Assembly: GCA_965222765.1 (NCBI GenBank)
Contig: CBDCVG010000075.1
Span: 17,424 to 81,423, forward strand
Direction of reading: 5' to 3'
Length of the DNA: 64,000 nt
DNA from: Caldora sp965222765
GTDB taxonomy: Bacteria; Cyanobacteriota; Cyanobacteriia; Cyanobacteriales; Coleofasciculaceae
In this document: positions 1 through 7,408 of the stretch, in pieces
Position numbering within the stretch: position 1 is the stretch's first letter
Layout: each line of letters starts with the position of its first letter
The notes under the pieces: model-generated
Told to the model about the DNA's origin: nothing
The model's database searches: none
What the model saw: only the letters and a program-made list of their open reading frames with translations
Made by a program: the position numbers and the translations under genes

Positions 1-849
1 AGTACGGTCTTCTTGATAACCTCCTTGACCATCTAGCATCGGTCTTCCTAGGTGATTATCTCGTCTTAGAGGAGTCAGTAAGCGGGACTGAGACAAAAAT
101 CTTAAGACTTTTGCTTTGCCATTGGCATCTACACTACTGAGAATTGCTGCAGTTCTGCCTTCACAAAATACCCGTTCCTGAGGCCAATCCTCTAGCAACC
201 CTTCGTCATCTAATGCCAGTTCAGAGATGCCTTGAAAGTATGCATCAATGGTTTGCTGTTGGGTAATCAGGTTTTGTTGAATAGTTAGGTCTTTGGAAAT
301 TATGTACTGTCGCCAAGCAATGTAGGCTGTAACAATAGCAATCATAATTTGCCCTACTGCACCTATCCACTCGGCCCAGGAACCAAACTCATCCCATTTT
401 GCCTGAGCTAACCAATTGCTTACACTTTGGTAAAAACCAAAGAATTTGAGTAAGCCTGCGATCGCGATGAGCATACCAAGGAATGCTACTAGTTGCGATC
501 GCTGTGAGGGCGACAAAAAGTTGTTGAACCATTGGCGTAGAGTTGGCGAAATTTCCTGCAACGAAACCATTAGCGCTACTAAGGCTCCCGACATTCCCAA
601 CCAAAAGTTATCAATGATTAATCCTACAATTAGGATCGCGATCGCGGTGAGAATAATTAGGGAGATTGGCCCCTTAGCAGTTTTAGGCACTACCTGATTT
701 TGTGCATTTGTCAATCTAGACAATGGTAGGGTAGACAGATGTTGCTCTACTTGGCTTTTGGCAAGCAATGCTGGGGATTTACCATTTGCCAAGGTGTCCT
801 CTGTTGTTTTGTGGGAACTATCTCCAGAGGAATTGGGTGGGATTGTCAT
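1..849 (-). CDS. N-terminal part of a pentapeptide-repeat-type membrane protein (runs off the left edge)
   Basis: An open frame of 283 codons reads on the minus strand from an ATG at 849 to the window edge without a stop. I see a polar N-terminus of about 60 residues, then four hydrophobic segments (roughly residues 62-80, 84-96, 120-137 and 160-177), then a soluble stretch containing ERVFCEGRTAAILSSVD, LRFLSQSRLLTPL and LDGQGGYQEDR. From family memory, this EGRTAAI...LLTPL...GGYxED block comes just before the A(D/N)Lxx repeats in cyanobacterial pentapeptide-repeat proteins, so the repeats should lie beyond position 1. The role is unknown. The call depends on that remembered block, because no repeat is visible in this window. 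Confidence 0.65.
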   Translation of the reverse strand, partial: MTIPPNSSGDSSHKTTEDTLANGKSPALLAKSQVEQHLSTLPLSRLTNAQNQVVPKTAKGPISLIILTAIAILIVGLIIDNFWLGMSGALVALMVSLQEISPTLRQWFNNFLSPSQRSQLVAFLGMLIAIAGLLKFFGFYQSVSNWLAQAKWDEFGSWAEWIGAVGQIMIAIVTAYIAWRQYIISKDLTIQQNLITQQQTIDAYFQGISELALDDEGLLEDWPQERVFCEGRTAAILSSVDANGKAKVLRFLSQSRLLTPLRRDNHLGRPMLDGQGGYQEDRT

Positions 850-931
850 ACTATTATTTTAGATTTTGGTATTGACATTCCTATCGCACTCAAGCGAGGG
901 ATTCTGCTTTTATTTCTTCTCACCAAAAAAA

Positions 932-1016
932 CGGAGAGGGTGAGATTCGAACTCACGGAACCTTTCGGCTCACTCGATTTCAAGTCGAGCGCAATCGACC
1001 ACTCTGCCACCTCTCC
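932..1016 (-). tRNA. tRNA-Ser (anticodon UGA)
   Basis: Read on the minus strand, the acceptor GGAGAGG pairs with CCTCTCC. The anticodon arm CTCGA-CTTGAAA-TCGAG presents TGA, the T arm contains GTTCGAATC, and a long variable arm (GAGCCGAAAGGTTC) marks it as class II. No CCA is encoded. It decodes UCA and related serine codons. Confidence 0.95.
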
Positions 1017-1046
1017 AAACTTATCTATATTATCAATCCTTGGCAC

Positions 1047-1988
1047 TTATGGCGACTGGTTGTAAACAGGTTGTTCCACAACAGCCTCAGAATAATGGTA
1101 GAGCAACTCCTCAAAAGCCACAGTATAATGCTTATCCACCCATACCAAAGAAATTTGCTCAACTACATTTCCTTGCAAGGAAACTATCGAAAAATTACGT
1201 AGTCTGTCAGTCTCCGTTGAAATAATCCGCGGGACTTTGGCAGAATTCAAGTACACTATCCCCGACTCACTATGAGACACAATAGTTCGCGATCGCTCTT
1301 TAGTGTGACGCAGTCTGTGGTGCATGTGACCAAAGGTAACTAGTGGGATAGTTTTACCCAGTGCTTGAGTTTGGGCGATCGCTTCAGCAAAATCTGGGTC
1401 GCCATGATCTCCACCAAGGGGTTGCCAGTCCTTACCACAGGGAGCTTCTGGTTCTTCTCCTAAACCAGTAGGACCATTATGACCTAGAAAAATTATCGTT
1501 GATTGGGGTGTTTTGGCTGCAGCTGCTACTATACGTTCAATCGATTCCTCAAAATTGCTAATACCGAACCGTTGCTCCAAAAATTTCTTATTCTTCCAAT
1601 CTGGGCCACCCCAGCTGAAAGGACGACTTCCCACGACAGAAAGATTGAGTTCAGGGAAATCCAAATACCCATAACCCACATGGCTCTCACCGAGTAAATC
1701 TAACTGTTGTTGAACCCAGTCTTCGTGGTTATGGTCATAAGGGCATTTTTTTCTGCCCCATTCTGAGGCAGTATACCAAGCATCATGATTCCCCATAATT
1801 ACTGCTTTGGGTAGATCAAGGGTAGCAACCAGTCGTACCACATCTACCGACTCATTACCGAAATCCCCGACAAATAAAACTAAGTCAACACCCAACTGCT
1901 TAAGAGCAACATTATCCTCTACTTCCCATTGGTCGTGAACATCCCCAACCACTGCAATTTTGACTGGTTGCTGGTGATAATTGGTCAT
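1047..1988 (-). CDS. Calcineurin-like metallophosphoesterase (TIGR04168-type)
   Basis: The protein has about 313 residues and the full metallophosphoesterase motif set: GDVHDQW near the N-terminus, then GDFGNE, GNHDAW, a GHNGPTG block and a C-terminal GHMHH. These Asp, Asn and His residues hold a dinuclear metal centre in the family. No signal peptide is seen, so it is probably cytosolic. The closest group I recall is the cyanobacterial/plant TIGR04168 phosphoesterases, whose substrate is not established. A TTG 45 bases upstream (2033) would add 15 residues. I prefer the ATG at 1988 because the conserved fold begins just after it. It stands alone next to tRNA-Ser. Confidence 0.85.
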   Translation of the reverse strand: MTNYHQQPVKIAVVGDVHDQWEVEDNVALKQLGVDLVLFVGDFGNESVDVVRLVATLDLPKAVIMGNHDAWYTASEWGRKKCPYDHNHEDWVQQQLDLLGESHVGYGYLDFPELNLSVVGSRPFSWGGPDWKNKKFLEQRFGISNFEESIERIVAAAAKTPQSTIIFLGHNGPTGLGEEPEAPCGKDWQPLGGDHGDPDFAEAIAQTQALGKTIPLVTFGHMHHRLRHTKERSRTIVSHSESGIVYLNSAKVPRIISTETDRLRNFSIVSLQGNVVEQISLVWVDKHYTVAFEELLYHYSEAVVEQPVYNQSP

Positions 1989-2319
1989 AGATTGATCTTT
2001 GTGGAATCCTTTTCCAGGATAGTTGATAGTCAATCCTGGTTTACTACCTCCGTTTTCAGCAAACCCCGAAAATTGGTCGGACTACTCGTTCCCTCTTACC
2101 CTAAAATTCAGCTTGATTGTGAATATTTGTAACAAATATTGTCCTTATTCAGAAATTTAGCTCCTTACCGATGAGTAATAACTAGAAGGGTGTTGTGCTT
2201 GAGTGTATCAAGTCATACCAAATCCGTTTTTATAGCCCCCTTTGTCATTAACTCGGATTTCGTATCACTAACTCTGCCAACCCCAACTCGATAATAATTA
2301 ACTGTTTGGTTTAAAAAAA
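1989..2319. other. Gene-free stretch between divergent genes
   Basis: About 330 bases separate the phosphoesterase (minus) from the small plus-strand membrane protein. The sequence is AT-rich. I see no RNA gene, no strong terminator and no clear promoter pair. Confidence 0.4.
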
Positions 2320-2541
2320 ATGTTGAGACAAGCCAAAATGTTGAATGATTCTACTTTGAGGGAAGACTTCCTCTTACCATCAGTTCCTCATCCAATTCTC
2401 TTGATCGCCAAGAAACTGTATGATGTGATTTTAATGTTGCTATTCACCGGTGTTGCCGTAGTAGTTTTGTTAGTTTCCGCAATTATCGCAGCTGTGTTTT
2501 CACCGGCAGAAACACAGAGCAATTCTCGTGACGAAGAATGA
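2320..2541 (+). CDS. Small single-pass membrane protein, hypothetical
   Basis: A 73-residue frame starts at ATG 2320, with a second ATG at 2338. It has a polar N-terminal 25 residues, one long hydrophobic helix (about residues 34-59, rich in Val, Leu and Ala) and a short charged tail ending SRDEE. That pattern looks like a real one-helix membrane protein. I do not recognise the family, and no clear ribosome binding site precedes either ATG. It is convergent with the large fusion gene. Its reality rests on the membrane-helix pattern only. Confidence 0.5.
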   Translation: MLRQAKMLNDSTLREDFLLPSVPHPILLIAKKLYDVILMLLFTGVAVVVLLVSAIIAAVFSPAETQSNSRDEE

Positions 2542-2652
2542 GTAATGAATTATCAATAAATAATTGATAATTGATCAAGCAATTTGAGGATTTACGAGAT
2601 ACATCTCATCCCCATCAATCACCCTTGCCAAGCCTTGGTGGAATACTTAAAG

Positions 2653-5600
2653 TTACCACCGATGTGTTTTCGTTTGCTCAGGAGCAATAATTGTTTTATA
2701 GTAATGTTGGATAATTTTAGGGATCTTTTGCAAAGCCTTAATCAGTTCTTGATTGCCTAGTTGAGGGACGCTATCTTCATGCTCCTCAAACATTAATAAA
2801 CCATCACGCAGGGTCAACTTCAAATTGGTGATCAAGGCTCGATCACAATCTTCAAGGTGTTGCAGCTGTTGATTAAAATCTGCCCACTCATCTGGATTAG
2901 CTTCTGAAGTTGATGGTAAACTTTTTAAGCGATTGCTCAGTTGAGTCATAAATGCTTCTGCTTCTTTAGCGATCGCAGATGAACGTTCCTTAGTAATAGC
3001 TCTTGGTAATTGAGTAATACTAATATCGTCTGCACAAAATCCCAAGGTAATATTCCACAGCAATTCTAATTTTTGACCGAAAACATCTTCCAAACTATTT
3101 TTGTAGAAAGTATTATGAGAGTTCAATAGTAGTTGAGCTTTCATCTTGGTCATTTTTTCTGGAGCATTCCCACGAGTAATAGAGAGTTGGGATACACTGA
3201 AATTGTTGTTGAGAGAGTTTTCAGTTTCCACAACCAAATAAACTAGGCGAATCCAGTGACGGTAGAAATCTTGCAGCGAGAGAAACATAAATGCATTCCC
3301 CTGATACTCGGGTGCTTTAACCATGGAAGGAGGGGTAATGGCAATTCCCCAGACATCTTTGAAGTTAAGTCTCCGAACTCCTCCAATCTTATATAAGTCT
3401 AGTTGGGAATGCACCTCTGAGTTAAGGTGATGTTCTACTTTTTCGTAACTGCGGGTACTGTCCATACCTGCTGAGGCAATTAGCAAGCGTTCACCGCCGG
3501 GATGCAAATACATAAATTCGCTCACGTCATAAACGTTACCTTGGATAATTGTCCAATAACCCTGGCGATCGTTATTATGATTGATGATTTCAGAAGCATT
3601 GAAATACTTAAAACCGTGGACACTAGGAGCAGCAAAGGGTGCAAAGGTAGTGAAAATATCTAACATTAACCGACCTTGTCCTACCAAGCGGCGTAAGAAT
3701 ATTTGGGCTTCTTCCTGTTTATTGGCAATTGTGTCAGGTAAATGTTGCTCGATTAGTTTCACAATCCCTTCAATTACCGTGTGCCCAAAGCTAGCTTGAC
3801 CACAAATGTAGAAATAGCCTTCAAGTCCGCCTTCATCTAAACTTGTGAGGTATTGCCATAGTCTTGCGGAGTCTGCTTCATCTTCTAAAAGTAAATTAAC
3901 GTAACCCTTCTGTCCAGGTTTTAGCACAAAATCTCCCTGCTCAAAGGCGAGTTTTTTGTCCTCACGGGAAAAGGCTACTCGTAAGTGGAGCTTGTCTTCT
4001 GCAACTAAGGTTTTTAGCTCCTGAAGATAGGGCAAATTACTAAAAGTTCTAGTACCAATAAAGAGCCAATTCGGACCACTGCTAGTTTCAGCTCTTCGTT
4101 GTTCCATAAAGCCACGGAAAGGAGAAATTCCTGTACCGCCAGCAAACATGACAATCGGTCTTTGGGGAGCTTCTGGTAAGTGAAAACGAGAGGGATGAAA
4201 GACCTGAACTGCCATTTCTAGCTCTGATTCAGTCTTTTGCACCAGATAGCCAGATGCAGTTCCTTGCCTGGTTATTTGTGTCTGTGAATCCACAGAATTA
4301 CTCTTAAAAGCCAGCCTGCCAATAGTTAGAGCTAACTCATCGGGACTGTATTGCTCATTGTTGTGGAGAGGAGCTGAAGAAATGGAGTAAATGCGGAAAT
4401 TTTCCGGCGGAACTATGCGGGCAATACTTTCTGTTTCCCAAGGAGCAGCTTTCCAGAACCGCTTCACATCGTAATTCTCTGCTGCTAAAAGTTCAAATAC
4501 TTCCCAAAGCTCAATTTGGTCTTCTTGATGCCTTTCCAAAATATCGTACAGGCTTTTGGAACGTGATAAATTCAGGAACAATTTGCCAACAGAGCGCAGC
4601 AAGGGACGTAGTTTGGCATAGGCCAAAAATGTTCCTAGGGGAATTGTACTCAATCTTTGATGGGTGATTGATTCTATCTGTTCACGCCAAGCACTGGTAA
4701 GACGAATCGGTTCATCTCCTGTGGCTTGTAGAGCTTTGATAGTCTTATCTACTAATTCAGAACTGTTTTGGGGAAATATACCTAAGCGATCCCCGGTAAC
4801 AAATTGCAATCCCTGGTTTTTGAGATCCAACACCACTTGATAAATGGGTGTATTCTCGGAGGCTGTAGCCTTAACTGCTTTACGCTTGACGCGCAAACTG
4901 TAGGGTAATTTGCCAAGATAACGCTCCCGGCGGGTTTCTTCTAAAGTGTCGTCGAGTTCTTCCCAAGCACGTTTTTCGGTCTCCCCAGCAAAGCCAGAAT
5001 TAGTTTCAGTTCGACCAATTTTGAAGCCGAGTTCCATAAAACCGTAAACTTTGAGTCGATGTATTGATAGAAAACCTCGTTTTCCGGCATAGGCGTCAAA
5101 CACACTATTATATATACCTGCTAGTTCTCGATCTTCAGATTTCTGCACGAACTCTGACAGGGAAAAACGTCTGAAGGTTTCAATAAATTGTTGGTGATAT
5201 AGTGGCATCCACTTTCTCAATTCAAGGCTTTGGTGAGACACAATCGTTTTATAGGAACTTCGCTCAAACAATGTATCTATCAACTGAATAATCGGAGTAC
5301 CAGAACCACTCGGTCCAGGCTCCAATGCGTTAATCGGAGTAGCAAAGCTGGCAAAAGCTTTAGACCAAATTAGGGGATCGACATAGGTATTACTGTAGGG
5401 ATTAGGGTCAATTTTTAGTAGGGAGCGAAAGGTTATCTTACTGATAAAATCTAATATACTCAGCAATGCCGTCTTAATATTATCAACCTGATTTTGAATG
5501 ATTCCCTCTTGTAAATTAATAGCAGCATTTACCAATAAACCAGAATCGCTTTGCATGTCGGTTATGCTGTTTAAGAAAACTCTCTCTTCTTTGTTTCCAC

Positions 5601-6126
5601 ACCAGGTAACGAGAAGATCCAGGTTTTCTACCTGACGTGATTGATAATCTTCCTTTAAGAGCCAGTTGTAGTTGCATTGGTCTATTATACTAAGACCAGG
5701 TCCTGGCCGACCCAATCTTTGGTTGACTTGCTCCCAAGGTACAGCAATAGCAGATGGTAACTGAGATTTACCCTCAGCCATATAGGCGTAAGCATGAGCT
5801 ATGTAGCCTAATAAAAGTGTTGCTCGCCACAAATATACCTCATCTAAATCTTCAGTAGTGGCAGATAAAAGCGGTAATTCTTTAAGTACAGGACAAACAC
5901 GCTGAGTTGAAAATAACTCAGGCAGTATGGCAGCAGCTTCATCCCAAGCTCTATATGCTTGAGGCAGTGCCAACAAAGGAGGAGTAACAGGTAAGAAACC
6001 GTGGGATTGAGATAGAAACCCATGAGGTGAATGACCAAATTTAGGTCGATGGGTTTCAGCATGAGCTAGTACTTCCTTCGCTGTTTGAAAACCTTTTTGA
6101 AGATTATTTGATTGTGAAGTATTCAT
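2653..6126 (-). CDS. Fusion: IDO-like haem domain + FAD/NADPH reductase domain + cytochrome b5 + helical C-terminus
   Basis: The protein has 1157 residues from the ATG at 6126, which is preceded by GAAAGAGAG; a TTG at 6156 is the alternative. Residues about 20-400 resemble indoleamine 2,3-dioxygenase: a PLLALPQAYRAWDE start, a LLLGYIAHAY helix, SAIAVPWEQV, GPSGSGTPIIQLID where human IDO has its GGSAG loop, and FLSIHRLKVYGF, whose His356 aligns with the proximal haem His of IDO. Residues about 410-640 are an FAD-binding domain of the P450-reductase type (RIYSISSAP). Residues 655-810 bind NADPH (FAGGTGISPFRGF, YICGQASFG). No FMN domain is seen. Residues 840-915 are cytochrome b5 (HPGG His875, His906). 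The last 230 residues are helical and unrecognised. It is predicted to be a soluble, self-reduced haem oxygenase. The substrate is unknown; tryptophan is only one candidate. Confidence 0.75.
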   Translation of the reverse strand: MNTSQSNNLQKGFQTAKEVLAHAETHRPKFGHSPHGFLSQSHGFLPVTPPLLALPQAYRAWDEAAAILPELFSTQRVCPVLKELPLLSATTEDLDEVYLWRATLLLGYIAHAYAYMAEGKSQLPSAIAVPWEQVNQRLGRPGPGLSIIDQCNYNWLLKEDYQSRQVENLDLLVTWCGNKEERVFLNSITDMQSDSGLLVNAAINLQEGIIQNQVDNIKTALLSILDFISKITFRSLLKIDPNPYSNTYVDPLIWSKAFASFATPINALEPGPSGSGTPIIQLIDTLFERSSYKTIVSHQSLELRKWMPLYHQQFIETFRRFSLSEFVQKSEDRELAGIYNSVFDAYAGKRGFLSIHRLKVYGFMELGFKIGRTETNSGFAGETEKRAWEELDDTLEETRRERYLGKLPYSLRVKRKAVKATASENTPIYQVVLDLKNQGLQFVTGDRLGIFPQNSSELVDKTIKALQATGDEPIRLTSAWREQIESITHQRLSTIPLGTFLAYAKLRPLLRSVGKLFLNLSRSKSLYDILERHQEDQIELWEVFELLAAENYDVKRFWKAAPWETESIARIVPPENFRIYSISSAPLHNNEQYSPDELALTIGRLAFKSNSVDSQTQITRQGTASGYLVQKTESELEMAVQVFHPSRFHLPEAPQRPIVMFAGGTGISPFRGFMEQRRAETSSGPNWLFIGTRTFSNLPYLQELKTLVAEDKLHLRVAFSREDKKLAFEQGDFVLKPGQKGYVNLLLEDEADSARLWQYLTSLDEGGLEGYFYICGQASFGHTVIEGIVKLIEQHLPDTIANKQEEAQIFLRRLVGQGRLMLDIFTTFAPFAAPSVHGFKYFNASEIINHNNDRQGYWTIIQGNVYDVSEFMYLHPGGERLLIASAGMDSTRSYEKVEHHLNSEVHSQLDLYKIGGVRRLNFKDVWGIAITPPSMVKAPEYQGNAFMFLSLQDFYRHWIRLVYLVVETENSLNNNFSVSQLSITRGNAPEKMTKMKAQLLLNSHNTFYKNSLEDVFGQKLELLWNITLGFCADDISITQLPRAITKERSSAIAKEAEAFMTQLSNRLKSLPSTSEANPDEWADFNQQLQHLEDCDRALITNLKLTLRDGLLMFEEHEDSVPQLGNQELIKALQKIPKIIQHYYKTIIAPEQTKTHRW

Positions 6127-6207
6127 GAAAAGCTCTCTTTCTTTGTTGCCAAACAATAATCAGAAAATAAATTCCTAATTAATAATTATTAATTATTAAT
6201 TCTCACA

Positions 6208-7302
6208 CTAGTTTTGTCGGATGCCATTCCACTTTGATAAAACCGCCCAACAAATATCTTCCAGGGAAATGCTGCCGACAAATTTACCCTGTTCAACAAC
6301 GGGCAAGCGACGAGCATTATTATGCAGCATTACTGTTGCCACTGCCAGTAATTCATCATCTGGCATTACGGTACGCGGGTTGCTTTTAACCAAACGTCTA
6401 ATGGGTTGTCCTGCTAAATCTCTACCGTTGCGAATGAAAATATTGAGTGCATCTTTAATTGTTCCTCCCACTCTGACAATTTCATCAATATCAGGAATCA
6501 AAACTTGTAATAAGTCAACTTCAGATACCACGCCAATAAAGTTACCCTGTTCGTCAATAACCATCAACTCACTAGCATGAGTTAGTGCCAATAAATCAGC
6601 TATATATTCCATTGAGGCATCCATCGTGACTGGAAATGCCTTTTCGTCTATGACATCGCGAACTAATAGTCGTTCCTCTTCTGTGGTAACATCATCTTTT
6701 TCTTGGCTTTTTAAGAAGAGAGTTGCTGTGTGAACATCTCGATACTCACCGGACTCACCTACAACAAAGTTGCTGGTAATGAAGCCGGTAGCATGTTCAA
6801 AAATGCCTGTACCACTGTCAATACTAAATGCGATCGCACCCTGTTTAGATCCCGAATCAGGACTTGCCAGCAATTGTCCACTGCCGGAAGTCGAAATATT
6901 TAGCATATGCTGTTGACCCCCAAACAAAATGCGCCCTGTTATTTGAAAAGAACCGTTATCAGATTGTGTTGTATACGCTTCAAACTTTACTTTGTTGTCC
7001 AGACTCGATTGCAAGATGTAGGTGAGATGAGTATCTCCTTCTTGAAAGGTTATGCTCTCATAATTAGATGTAGCGTATATGTTTGGGATTTTAACAGATT
7101 GGTGAGTTTCTTCATCTGAAGAGTCTTCTGTAATCTGTTGATTTTCGCCAATTTTGGAAGCTTGGGTTTGTGCTTTGATATCTATTGTAGAGTTGAGCAG
7201 GTTAGATAAACCTTGTAATAACATATAATATCGCAATTGTTTCACCTCATTAACCTCCAACAACTTGGGGTACAGTATTTCTGTACTTAAGCTAAGACGC
7301 AT
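6208..7302 (-). CDS. CBS-pair protein with a beta-rich N-terminal domain
   Basis: The protein has 364 residues from ATG 7302. The last 140 residues are two CBS motifs (ELMVIDEQGNFIGVVSEVDLL and LPVVEQGKFVGSISLEDI), which normally sense adenine nucleotides. Residues about 75-200 are rich in Gly, Thr and Ser with an FQITGRILFGG...IFEHATGFITS pattern, which reminds me of allene-oxide-cyclase/dirigent-like barrels (weak). It lies 81 bases upstream of the IDO-like fusion on the same strand, and 106 bases downstream of the cyclase gene. The three may be cotranscribed, but I see no direct proof. The adenylate cyclase and a nucleotide-sensing CBS protein may be linked in function; this is inference. 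Confidence 0.75.
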   Translation of the reverse strand: MRLSLSTEILYPKLLEVNEVKQLRYYMLLQGLSNLLNSTIDIKAQTQASKIGENQQITEDSSDEETHQSVKIPNIYATSNYESITFQEGDTHLTYILQSSLDNKVKFEAYTTQSDNGSFQITGRILFGGQQHMLNISTSGSGQLLASPDSGSKQGAIAFSIDSGTGIFEHATGFITSNFVVGESGEYRDVHTATLFLKSQEKDDVTTEEERLLVRDVIDEKAFPVTMDASMEYIADLLALTHASELMVIDEQGNFIGVVSEVDLLQVLIPDIDEIVRVGGTIKDALNIFIRNGRDLAGQPIRRLVKSNPRTVMPDDELLAVATVMLHNNARRLPVVEQGKFVGSISLEDICWAVLSKWNGIRQN

Positions 7303-7408
7303 TTAAATCGATATTTTTCAAAATTAATAGCCGATTTTTACAATTTATTTGTCAATATCGATATCACAGTTTAAATGCCGAATAGATTAAAAAATAACTA
7401 ATTTTAGG

